Below, in pieces: positions 29,786 through 38,396 of a stretch of DNA of 40,108 nt. The translations under genes were made by a program, and so were the position numbers. Each line of letters opens with the position of its first letter. Positions within the stretch are counted from its first letter, which is position 1. The notes beneath the pieces were generated by a model. The model saw only the letters and a program-made list of their open reading frames with translations, was not told where the DNA came from and ran no database searches. This DNA is from Gemmatimonadota bacterium (GTDB taxonomy: Bacteria; Gemmatimonadota; Gemmatimonadetes; Gemmatimonadales; GWC2-71-9), in NCBI GenBank assembly GCA_025361465.1, contig JANYAG010000045.1, forward strand, positions 1-40,108, written 5' to 3'.

Positions 29786-30888
29786 TTCGGCTTCCCGCCG
29801 CTGCGCGGTGACACCTTCACTCCGTCGGTCAGGCGCAGCTGTCCGTCGATCACGACCTGTTCTCCCGGCGTGACGTCGCCGGCGATCACGGCGAGGGAGT
29901 CGGTCGTGCGCAGCACCTTGACCTTGTGGACCTTCGCCTGCATCCCGGAGTCAACGATCCAGATCACGTCGCCGGCCTGGCCGCTTTGCACCGCGGTGCG
30001 CGGGACCACCAGCGCGCCCTTCTCGACATCGAGCTGCAGCACCACGCGGATCAGGTTGCCCGGCCAGAGCGTGCCGCCAGCATTGGTGAACGAGGCCTTG
30101 AGTGTCACGGTGCCGCTGAGCGAGTCCACCGAGTTGTCGAGGAAGACCATCGTGCCGGTGACGCCCCGGGTTGTGTCGGACACCGGCGTGGCCAGCACAC
30201 TGAGGGTGTGTTCCGCGCGGCGCCGAATGATGTCGACATAGGCCGCCGGCACGGCGAAGCGCACCAGGATCGGCGACAGCTGGTTGATCACTACCAGCGG
30301 CGCCGGACTGCCGGCGCGCACCAGGTTCCCTTCCTTGAGCAGGACCGCGCCGGTGCGGCCGCTGATCGGGGCGCGGATGGTGGCGTTCTGCAGGTCGAGC
30401 CGGGCGCGCTCAGCGGACGCAGTGTCGGCCCGCAACGTCGCCGCGAGGGCCGTTGCGTTGGCACGCGTCTGGTCGAGCTGTTGCTGGGTGACGTATTCCT
30501 TGGAGGCGAGCGCCTCGAATCGCTGCTGGTCACGTCGGGCGATCTCGAACTGCGCCGCATCGCGCGCCAGGTTCGCTTCGGCCTGGTTGAGGGCGGCACG
30601 GTATGGCCGCGGGTCGATCTCGAAGAGCACCGCTCCCTGCTGCACGTCCTGGCCTTCGCGGAAGGCGACGCGTGTCAGGATGCCACCAACCTGTGCCTGG
30701 ATCGTGACGCTCTGCAACGGTTCGACGGTTCCCGTGGCCTCGAGCACCAGCGGCACATCCGTCCGGGTGATCGTCCCGAGCAACACCGGCACCGAGGAGG
30801 CGGGCGGCCTCGCCTTGGCCGTGCAGGCAACCAGCAATACCGCCAGGGCAGCGGCGTGGGACAGGCGAAGCGCGGTGCGGTTCATCAT
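29782..30888 (-). CDS. RND periplasmic adaptor (MdtA-like), lipoprotein
   Basis: Lipobox LLVACTA; EATGTVEPLQSVTIQAQVGGILTRVAFREGQDVQQGAVLFEIDPRPY; 4-bp overlap with the RND gene. Confidence 0.95.
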   Translation of the reverse strand: MMNRTALRLSHAAALAVLLVACTAKARPPASSVPVLLGTITRTDVPLVLEATGTVEPLQSVTIQAQVGGILTRVAFREGQDVQQGAVLFEIDPRPYRAALNQAEANLARDAAQFEIARRDQQRFEALASKEYVTQQQLDQTRANATALAATLRADTASAERARLDLQNATIRAPISGRTGAVLLKEGNLVRAGSPAPLVVINQLSPILVRFAVPAAYVDIIRRRAEHTLSVLATPVSDTTRGVTGTMVFLDNSVDSLSGTVTLKASFTNAGGTLWPGNLIRVVLQLDVEKGALVVPRTAVQSGQAGDVIWIVDSGMQAKVHKVKVLRTTDSLAVIAGDVTPGEQVVIDGQLRLTDGVKVSPRSGGKPK

Positions 30889-32354
30889 CTATTGGATCCT
30901 GGGACAGGCGTACGGGCCGGCGTTACCTGCAGCCGAGTCCCGCCATTCGGCTCGAGCAGACCCGCATCATGCGCGAGCTGGACCAGCGAGGTATGCCATT
31001 CGACCCGGGCCTGCACCCGTTGGGCACGGGCCGAGCCAAGGGCCTGTTCGGCGTTGAGCAGTTCAAGCAGCGACCCGACCCCTTCGCGATATCGGGCGCG
31101 CGACGCGTCAGCCGCTTCACTGGCGCTGGCGAAGAGATCGTCGGAGGTTGCCACGCGTTGTCGCGCGGTGCGGAGCTGCTGATAGGTGAGGAAGACCTGT
31201 AACGACACCTGCTGTTCGAGCGACCGGACCCGGGCGGCTTCGGCGTCGGCCAGCATGTTGGCGGCCTCGGCCGCGTACTGCCAGGCGAAGCCGTTGAAGA
31301 TCGGGACCGAAAGGCCGACACCGATATTGTAGGAGTCCCTGCCGCCGGTGCTGCCGGAGACATAGGTGCGGCTGCCGCTGCCGGTGGCATTGAGCGCCGG
31401 CCGCATCGCCGATCGCACCGCGCGCGCCTGATCGCGGCGCGCATCGAATTGTGACCGCGCGGCGGCCAGGTCCGGTCGCTCGACCAGGGCGCGTGCAATC
31501 AGCGAATCGACGGCGTCGGCCACATCGCCGATTGGTGCGCTCGCCGCGGTGGTGTCCACGGTGAACTGCGCCGTGGGAGTCAATCCGATCAGCGTTGCGA
31601 GCGAACCGTGGGTGCTCGCTTCGGCGCCTTCGGCATCCTGCTCCGCGAGACGCGCCTGTCCGACCGCCGTGCGTGCCTGCAGCACGTCGGAAATGGTCGC
31701 CACACCGACGCGGCGACGATCCTCCGCGGCCGCGAGGTTCGCCTCGGCTTGCCGCAGGGTCAGGCGTTGCGCTTCGAGCAGGCCACGGGCACCGACGTAG
31801 GCGTAATAGCCCTGCGCGGTGCGCCGCACCACGTCAGCGAGTTTGGCGTTGTGGCTCCAGTCCGCGACGAGGAGCGCGTCACGCGCGGCAGCAATCGTTC
31901 CGGAACGTCCCCCGAAATCGAACAGCAGCCAGGAGAACGACAGCGACGGCCCGTAGGTCTTCTGGTCGACGGCGACCCTGCCGCCTGTCGCCGACGTCTT
32001 CAGCCGATTGCCATTGAAGTTTCCGGTCAGATCGGGGAAGTAGTCGCTCCGGGCGGAACCGAGGCTGGCGGCAGCGCTCCGGGCATTCGCCCAGGTGGTC
32101 CGGGTTTCCGGACTCCGCTCCAGGGCCAGCGCGACCAGTTGTTCGGGCGTCAGTAGCGCGCCTGGAACCTGAAGTTCCGTCGGCAGTTCCGCCGCGGAGG
32201 ACTGGGCGCCGGAAGTCGTGGGCCGTTCGGCAGCCGGCGGAGTCCAGCGGGTCGATGGCGTCAGAGCGCTGCCGCCGACCCTTGGCAGGGCCGGAGCACA
32301 CGCCGCAAGGATCAGGACGGTCCCGAGCAGGAAAGGACGGTGTAAGGGCACCAT
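30885..32354 (-). CDS. TolC-like outer-membrane efflux lipoprotein (NodT/OprM-like)
   Basis: Start MVPLHRPFLLGTVLILAACAP (lipobox); repeated OEP alpha-hairpins; overlaps MFP start. Confidence 0.93.
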   Translation of the reverse strand: MVPLHRPFLLGTVLILAACAPALPRVGGSALTPSTRWTPPAAERPTTSGAQSSAAELPTELQVPGALLTPEQLVALALERSPETRTTWANARSAAASLGSARSDYFPDLTGNFNGNRLKTSATGGRVAVDQKTYGPSLSFSWLLFDFGGRSGTIAAARDALLVADWSHNAKLADVVRRTAQGYYAYVGARGLLEAQRLTLRQAEANLAAAEDRRRVGVATISDVLQARTAVGQARLAEQDAEGAEASTHGSLATLIGLTPTAQFTVDTTAASAPIGDVADAVDSLIARALVERPDLAAARSQFDARRDQARAVRSAMRPALNATGSGSRTYVSGSTGGRDSYNIGVGLSVPIFNGFAWQYAAEAANMLADAEAARVRSLEQQVSLQVFLTYQQLRTARQRVATSDDLFASASEAADASRARYREGVGSLLELLNAEQALGSARAQRVQARVEWHTSLVQLAHDAGLLEPNGGTRLQVTPARTPVPGSNR

Positions 32355-32495
32355 GAAATGAACCGCGTTCAAGCGCGTTGGGAAAGACCTCAACCCGGAG
32401 AGCTCGGACGGAGCGGGACGAACTCCACTCCATCTCTGGTTTGGACCCGCCCGGCCTGATATCCGACTATCACCCACTGGCTATGCAACCATGAC

Positions 32496-32885
32496 TCATG
32501 GTACCGCCACCTTGATCGACGCCGATCCGAGAGCGTTCGAACCGCCCGGCGTGTAGGCACTGACCTGGACGACGCCCGCCGCGCGTGCCGTGACCTCGCC
32601 TCGCACGGAGTCCACACTCGCGATGGTCGGGTCGGCCGAGCGCCAGACCAGTGCACTGGCCGGTACGGCGGGAAGGCACTCCGCCGCAACCGCGTTGTAG
32701 CTGGCCGTGAGGCGGACGGAATCGGCTGGGCCGAGCACGGGGGTGCTTGGTGTGACCGAGGCGACGAGCACAAAACAGTGATCGGGGTTCCGGTCCGGGG
32801 TCCCGGAGGTCCCCTGACAGGCAACCACGCCCAACACGGCGCAACCCAGGGCCAGACGATGGATGGCGGGCAGAATGGTCGTCAT
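32496..32885 (-). CDS. Small lipoprotein with Ig-like (BIG2-type) domain
   Basis: Lipobox GVVACQG; LVWRSADPTIASVDSVRGEVTARAAGVVQVSAYTPGG is a BIG2-like pattern; GGAGG Shine-Dalgarno upstream. Confidence 0.75.
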   Translation of the reverse strand: MTTILPAIHRLALGCAVLGVVACQGTSGTPDRNPDHCFVLVASVTPSTPVLGPADSVRLTASYNAVAAECLPAVPASALVWRSADPTIASVDSVRGEVTARAAGVVQVSAYTPGGSNALGSASIKVAVP

Positions 32886-33038
32886 GTGAACCTCCAGAAT
32901 GTCGCAGTGCGCTGGTGAAGCATCGCCGCCTCACGGCGTCACACGGTCGTCGGATCGCTTAGAGATGTACGCGCAGCCAGCGACGCCCGAAGTAGGCGAT
33001 CGGGCCCACCAGGACGAAGGCAACACCCGCCTCCCCGG

Positions 33039-33056
33039 CCGGCGCAAGCGCGCCGG
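33039..33056. terminator. GC hairpin downstream of the oxidoreductase gene, possible terminator
   Basis: CCGGCGC-AAGC-GCGCCGG perfect 7-bp stem about 34 nt after the stop on the minus strand; no U-tract. Confidence 0.3.
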
Positions 33057-33089
33057 TCGGGGCCTTGCCGGTTGTGTCGGCGGTTTCCG

Positions 33090-34688
33090 CTAGACGATCC
33101 GCCGCGCGGCCGGGTCCCAGGTGACCCGGCGGCCGTCAAGGTACGAGCGCGTCGCCATGTGGCAGGTGATCGCCTCTTCGTAGGCGCGCTCGATGTTGCA
33201 GCTCGTCTCGCCGCCATTGCGGATGACGTCGAGCCATTCCTGAATCATCAGGTGGTAGGCCGACATCCGCCGCCCGCCGCGATAGGTGAACAGCAGGCCG
33301 CGACTGGCGAAGTACTGCATCGTGGCCGACGTCACCGCGTCAATCCCCTTGAAGCCGGGACGGTAGGTGAACATCGGCTGCGATGCGTCGATGACGCCGT
33401 CGACGAGCTTCTGCTTGTAGCGCGTCGACTCGCCGTCCGCCGAGACACTCAACGTGCCGCCCACGGTCATCGTGGCGTCGTGTCCCATCAACTTCAGGCC
33501 GCGATCATAGCCATTGGCCAGGGTGGCGCTGTAGACGAAACTCAGCTTCCGGTCGGGGTATTCGTAGGCGGCCTGGAAGACGTCGGGCACATCGCGGCCG
33601 TCGGTGAAGTGGTAGACACCACCTGTCGCGACGCACGAGTGCGGGATGCCGAGCTGGAGAATCTGGTTGACGCCGTCGAACTCATGTGACAACAGGTCGC
33701 CAGCGAGCCCGGTGCCGTAGTCGTACCAGCAGCGCCAGCGGAAGAAGCGCTCGAGACTGAACGGCACCTTGTGCGCCGCCTGCTCCTCGAACTGCGCCCA
33801 GTCGATCGTCGTCGGATTGCCGTCCTTGTGGATGTCCCACACCCAGGCGCCCCACGGGCTGTTGCGGTTGGTGGTGGCTTCCACCAGGGCGATCGGGCCG
33901 AGGACGTTGGCGGCAATCACCTCGCGCGCCTTGTTGTGGGACTCCGATTGCCGGTTCTGGTGGCCGAGCTGGAAGACGACCTTTGATTTCTTGATGGCAT
34001 CGTAGACCGCGTGTGCCTGCTCTTCCGTTCGCGTCAGCGCCTTCTCGCAGTAGACGTGGATCCCTGCCGCGGCGGCGTCCTGGACGATTTGCGCATGCCA
34101 GTGATCGGGTGTCGCCACGATGACGGCATCGACCTCGCCACTGGAGAGCATGTCGGTGTACCGGCGAAAACGACGCGCCGGTGGATTCGCCGCGGCACCC
34201 TGTGGGCGGACATCGACCTTGGTTGCATCGATTGCGCGCTGAGCCCGGACATCGAAGAGGTCGCAGACGCCGGTGAAGACGACGTTGAGGTCTTCCTGGT
34301 TGACGTACACCTCAAGTTGCTTGTCTCCCGGATTCTTCTTCAGTGCCTCCCGCGCGTTCTTGATGAAGTCGGGGTGGGCAAAGCCGGCGTGGCGGAGCAG
34401 GGATTCGCCCTCGCCGCCGACGCCGATGATGCCGAGGCGGATCTTGCGGCTCGGCGGCTTTGAAATCGCGTTGGGGATGACGGCGGGACCGCCCTCGCGC
34501 ACCCCCAGCTCCGAGAGGATAGCCTTCTTCTTGGCCTCGTCGCGTGCCTTCTTCTTCAGGACGTTGTAGGCGAACACCCCCAGCACCGGCACCGAGACCA
34601 GCCCCTGCAGGACGCCGCGCCGGCTGATGTTGTTCGAGTCGCCGCCCGCAGGCTGTGCGGGGGCGTCGGTCTTCTTCTCGTCGCTCAT
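33090..34688 (-). CDS. Gfo/Idh/MocA family oxidoreductase with Tat-like signal
   Basis: NISRRGVLQGLVSVPVLG twin-arginine motif; Rossmann IRLGIIGVGGEGES; VDAVIVATPDHWHAQIVQDAAAAGIHVYCEKALTRT. Confidence 0.93.
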   Translation of the reverse strand: MSDEKKTDAPAQPAGGDSNNISRRGVLQGLVSVPVLGVFAYNVLKKKARDEAKKKAILSELGVREGGPAVIPNAISKPPSRKIRLGIIGVGGEGESLLRHAGFAHPDFIKNAREALKKNPGDKQLEVYVNQEDLNVVFTGVCDLFDVRAQRAIDATKVDVRPQGAAANPPARRFRRYTDMLSSGEVDAVIVATPDHWHAQIVQDAAAAGIHVYCEKALTRTEEQAHAVYDAIKKSKVVFQLGHQNRQSESHNKAREVIAANVLGPIALVEATTNRNSPWGAWVWDIHKDGNPTTIDWAQFEEQAAHKVPFSLERFFRWRCWYDYGTGLAGDLLSHEFDGVNQILQLGIPHSCVATGGVYHFTDGRDVPDVFQAAYEYPDRKLSFVYSATLANGYDRGLKLMGHDATMTVGGTLSVSADGESTRYKQKLVDGVIDASQPMFTYRPGFKGIDAVTSATMQYFASRGLLFTYRGGRRMSAYHLMIQEWLDVIRNGGETSCNIERAYEEAITCHMATRSYLDGRRVTWDPAARRIV

Positions 34689-35197
34689 GTTGTCCCCCGT
34701 GCAGTGCGGTCCGGGAAGAGGAAGCGGTCAAGCCCCCACGTGCGGCTGGTCGGGAACGCCACCAGCACCAGCAACGCACCCAGTTCGACCAGCACCTTGT
34801 TGACCAGCACGTAGCTCCCCTCGGCGGGGATCGGATAGGTGACGGTGGCGAACGGTGGGGCGACGATCCAGTACAGCGCGAGCAGGACGACGCCGGCAAT
34901 CGCCGCCGGGCGCGCAAGCAGGCCGAGCATCAGGCCGAGGCCGATCGCCACGAGACCCCACTCATTCAGCAGGTCGATCGCCGTAACGGCCGTCGGGCTC
35001 GCCGCGATCTTGATGAGATCATCCTTCAGGAACCACTGGGAGCCCGCCAGGTAGCCCGCCGATGTCCAGTACGGGTTGAGGAGCTTGGCGAGGCCTTCAT
35101 AGCAGAAGTGCCAGCCGATGAGCATTCGCAGGATGACGAGTGTCGTCACCTGGAAACCCGAGTACGGCCCGTGCGGGGCGGTCGTCAGCCTGGTCAT
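34685..35197 (-). CDS. DoxX-like membrane protein
   Basis: ILRMLIGWHFCYEGLAKLLNPYWTS..., four hydrophobic helices; overlaps the start of the oxidoreductase gene. Confidence 0.85.
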   Translation of the reverse strand: MTRLTTAPHGPYSGFQVTTLVILRMLIGWHFCYEGLAKLLNPYWTSAGYLAGSQWFLKDDLIKIAASPTAVTAIDLLNEWGLVAIGLGLMLGLLARPAAIAGVVLLALYWIVAPPFATVTYPIPAEGSYVLVNKVLVELGALLVLVAFPTSRTWGLDRFLFPDRTARGTT

Positions 35198-36240
35198 GTC
35201 GTGTCGCTGCCTCCGGTCAAGGGTATTGCACTGCGCCAGCGTCGCGAGCGGTGCGCCCGTCCCTCGTGATCGAGGATCAGGCAGGCACAGCCGCGGAGTT
35301 TCTCGATGAATGCGATTCCGTTTGTTGGCCCCATCACGAACACGCTCGTGGCGAGCGCGTCGGCCGCGAGGGTCGTCGGGGCCACGATCGTGACGCTGCT
35401 GCAGTGGCCCGGCGAACGGCCGGTCGCCGCACTGACGATGTGGTGATAGGTGCGGGCGGGGTCGTAGCAACGCTCGTAACTCCCGGAGGTTGCCACTGCG
35501 GAGTCGACGAGGGAGATGGCGTCGGGATAGTCACCGTGTTGCCACGGATTCTCGACCGCAACCTGCCATGGCCGTGCGCTGGCATTCATGCCGCGCGCCC
35601 GGATATCGCCGCCGGCATTCACCAGGTAGCGTCGCATGCCCCCGCGATCGAGTTCGGCGCAGATGGCGTCGACGATGTATCCCTTGGCGATGCCGTCCAG
35701 CGTGAGCCGCATCCCTGGCCGGCCAAGACTGATGCGACGCCGGGACAGGGCGACATGCTCGGCGCCGACCATGGTGCGTGTCTCGGCGATCTCCGCGGGC
35801 GTCGGTTCCACCGGCACCGCGCGCACCAGGCGATCCCAGAAGAGGTCCACCAGCGGGGCCACCGAGACATCGAAGGCCCCGTGCGTGAGGCGATGGTAGT
35901 CCAGCGCCTTCGCCACCACGACGCTCACTTCTGGTGGTGGGCCCTCGAGTCTGCCGGTCGCGTTGAGGAGAGTGATCGGTGAGGCATCGCCGAAACGGGT
36001 GAGCAGGTCGATGAGCCGCTGCATCGCATCGAACGCGCGTCCCAGGGCTTGCTCGAGTCGCTCACGCGACGGGTCGAGACCGGTCACCGATACGAGCGTG
36101 CTCATCGCGGGTCGCTCGGCGGTGACCTGCCAGAGTGCGGTATCAATGCGGACGGCGCTGAGCGCCAACGCTGATGACTCGACGCGTTCGAGACCAAGGT
36201 CCCGAAGCACCGCGAGCGCGTGCGCGGCGGCTAATGCCAC
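35194..36240 (-). CDS. apbE: FAD:protein FMN transferase (ApbE family), GTG start
   Basis: LTLDGIAKGYIVDAI, YLVNAGGDIRARG, AADALATSVFVMGP. Confidence 0.9.
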   Translation of the reverse strand: MALAAAHALAVLRDLGLERVESSALALSAVRIDTALWQVTAERPAMSTLVSVTGLDPSRERLEQALGRAFDAMQRLIDLLTRFGDASPITLLNATGRLEGPPPEVSVVVAKALDYHRLTHGAFDVSVAPLVDLFWDRLVRAVPVEPTPAEIAETRTMVGAEHVALSRRRISLGRPGMRLTLDGIAKGYIVDAICAELDRGGMRRYLVNAGGDIRARGMNASARPWQVAVENPWQHGDYPDAISLVDSAVATSGSYERCYDPARTYHHIVSAATGRSPGHCSSVTIVAPTTLAADALATSVFVMGPTNGIAFIEKLRGCACLILDHEGRAHRSRRWRSAIPLTGGSDTT

Positions 36241-36488
36241 CGCTTGAGATTCCCGAGACCGCTGGCAAAGAAGTACCCGACGAACTTCGGAACGCCCTTC
36301 TCCCCGAGCTTCTCGATGACCAGCGTCTTCATCTGCTCGACGGTCATGTCAGGCTGGATGAAGGCGCCGTTCGCGTAGCAGTAACTGCAGTACTCGTTGC
36401 TGTGCGAACCGTCGGCGTTGGTGCCGCCGTGGCCGGGGTCGGCCTTGAGCGGCATCGCGCAACTCTGGCACTTTCCCTTCATGCTCAT
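36231..36488 (-). CDS. Putative zinc-ribbon domain protein
   Basis: MSMKGKCQSCAMPLKADPGHGGTNADGSHSNEYCSYCYANGAFIQPDMT...: CxxC...CxxC, typical of the small zinc-ribbon family. Confidence 0.85.
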   Translation of the reverse strand: MSMKGKCQSCAMPLKADPGHGGTNADGSHSNEYCSYCYANGAFIQPDMTVEQMKTLVIEKLGEKGVPKFVGYFFASGLGNLKRWH

Positions 36489-36489
36489 T

Positions 36490-36684
36490 TCACGACTCCT
36501 TGCCGGTGCTTTCACGCCACAAGGCGGCAGCGACGCCCAGGAAGACAACGACCGCGACAACGCTCGGCCACATCGGAATGGCCACGTGATTGACCGTGAA
36601 CTCCAGCTTCAGGAAGAGACGGACGATGTGCCCGACGGCAACGACTACGAGCAGGGCGATCGCGAGAGTGTGGGCGGGTTTCAT
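36490..36684 (-). CDS. 64-aa hypothetical protein with two predicted TM helices
   Basis: MKPAHTLAIALLVVVAVGHIVRLFLKLEFTVNHVAIPMWPSVVAVVVFLGVAAALWRESTGKES; 1 nt from the zinc-ribbon ORF. Confidence 0.75.
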   Translation of the reverse strand: MKPAHTLAIALLVVVAVGHIVRLFLKLEFTVNHVAIPMWPSVVAVVVFLGVAAALWRESTGKES

Positions 36685-36850
36685 GGGCTGGTTCCCCGAA
36701 GGTAGGCGGCAGCATTCCATGGATTGGGTCCCTCGGTCGGGAACCCATTCTGGAAACGGTACCTGCTTGCGGCGTGATCAGCCAAGCCCGAGCGGAAGAC
36801 TCGGAATGCTCAACGCGAGGGGGCTGTGTGTGAGGCGGTGCTGCGATGGC

Positions 36851-37363
36851 TCAGGGGCTGGGTAATGCCGCGGCGTTGCGCAGATAATGGACGCTTCCGG
36901 CGTCCAGGACTCCGTCCTTTGGAATGAAGCTGACATGGGTGGGAAAGCCGAGCAGCGGGTCATAGGTGGCGACGACGTCCTTGACCCAATCGGCGTCCTG
37001 GGCCGAGTGAATGGTGCTGAACAGCCATTCAACTGTCCGGAAGGAGGGCCGTTCTGCAGCACTCACTTCCGTTCCACCGTCCACCAGGACGACCCGCGTG
37101 ACGCTGTCGTTGACCACCTCGACGCGAGCCCACTCATTGATGATGGGCGGACAGAAACAGCTCGTCTTCATCTCAATAGAGTACGCCCGGAAGGGTCGCG
37201 CGGCCCAGCGGGCTTCGGCCCGGTCGAGCTCGCGCACCTCGCTTGGCACCAGCGGCGAAGCACTGCACGCGACGGTCGCTGCGGCGAGCACTGCGAGGAG
37301 GGAGCGCAGGACGATCCCTTGCCTTGCAGCCTCCTGCCGTGGCGACTCCTCTTTCACGCTCAT
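36851..37363 (-). CDS. DUF6174-like lipoprotein
   Basis: Lipobox AAATVACSA; YSIEMKTSCFCPPIINEWARVEVVNDSVTRV...TVEWLFSTIHSA...VVATYDPLLGFPTHVSFIP pattern. Confidence 0.75.
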   Translation of the reverse strand: MSVKEESPRQEAARQGIVLRSLLAVLAAATVACSASPLVPSEVRELDRAEARWAARPFRAYSIEMKTSCFCPPIINEWARVEVVNDSVTRVVLVDGGTEVSAAERPSFRTVEWLFSTIHSAQDADWVKDVVATYDPLLGFPTHVSFIPKDGVLDAGSVHYLRNAAALPSP

Positions 37364-38355
37364 GGTTTGTGTGACGTGCGGAGCGAGTCCGCCTTCACGC
37401 CGGCCTTGGTGATGACGACCGGCTGGATCAGTCCCTGCGCATCGAAATGCAGTTCATCAATGCTGACGACCCGATGATTGCGATCGGTCTCGCCGAGCGG
37501 GCGTCGATGGTACACGATGTACCAGTTGGCCGAGCCCTCGGCGTGCAGAATCGAGTGGTGTCCTGCCCCTGTCGCCACCATCGAGTCCTGTTGCAGGATC
37601 TTCCCCACCCGATTGAATGGCCCGAAGGGCGACGTGCCGATGGCATAGGCGACGGCGTAGTCGGGCCCGGTCCAGCCGCCCTCCGACCACATGAAGTAGT
37701 ACTTCCCGTCCTTCACCAGCATGAACACGCCTTCGACGTACCCGGCTGGAGTGATCTCCTTGAACGTGCTCCCGTCGGGAAAGGGGACGAGGCCGGAGAA
37801 GTCGTCGTTCAGTTTGGCGATGTTGCAGTGACGCCAGCCACCGTAGACGATATAGTAGGTGCCGTCGACGTCCCGAAACACCATCTGATCGATCGGCTGG
37901 GCGCCGTTGTGAAACGCATCGATCAACGGCTTGCCGAGGAAGTCCTTGAATGGTCCGGCCGGCGTGCGCGCCCGCGCGACGCCGATCCCGCCCTTCTGCT
38001 GGTCGTTCTGGATGTCGTTGGCGCCGAAGAAGAGGTAGTACCAGCCGCCCTTCTCGATGATCGACGGCGCCCACACCGCGCGCCGTGCCCATGCCACATC
38101 GGCGGTATCGAGCACCTGCGGATGCTTGACCCAGGTCACCAGGTCGCGGGACGAGAATGCGTCAAGGAAGGTCTGCTGGCCGTACGGCGCGGAGTAGGTC
38201 GGGAAGATCCAGTACTCGCCCGCGAAGATGTGCGCCTCGGGATCGGCGTACCAACCCGGCAGGATCGGATTGCCGGAGCGCACCGATTGGGCTGCGACAG
38301 TTGGCCCGGTGCACAGCAGCGCGACGGCAACCACACCGGCGGCTCGGAACCTCAT
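37360..38355 (-). CDS. Secreted glycoside hydrolase family 43-like protein
   Basis: NPILPGWYADPEAHIFAGEYWIFPTYS (catalytic Asp region), AVWAPSIIEKGGWYYLFFGAN, GYVEGVFMLVKDGKYYFMWSEGGW; signal peptide ending TVAAQS. Confidence 0.92.
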   Translation of the reverse strand: MRFRAAGVVAVALLCTGPTVAAQSVRSGNPILPGWYADPEAHIFAGEYWIFPTYSAPYGQQTFLDAFSSRDLVTWVKHPQVLDTADVAWARRAVWAPSIIEKGGWYYLFFGANDIQNDQQKGGIGVARARTPAGPFKDFLGKPLIDAFHNGAQPIDQMVFRDVDGTYYIVYGGWRHCNIAKLNDDFSGLVPFPDGSTFKEITPAGYVEGVFMLVKDGKYYFMWSEGGWTGPDYAVAYAIGTSPFGPFNRVGKILQQDSMVATGAGHHSILHAEGSANWYIVYHRRPLGETDRNHRVVSIDELHFDAQGLIQPVVITKAGVKADSLRTSHKP

Positions 38356-38396
38356 GAACGAACCTCGCTTGGGCGAGCCGGAAGGGATGCGAGCAT

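Noticed and set aside
28022-31182. Long + strand ORFs (453 aa and 418 aa) opposite the RND and adaptor genes
   Set aside because: Antisense shadows of well-supported efflux genes; composition is the typical HRDGE-rich artefact.
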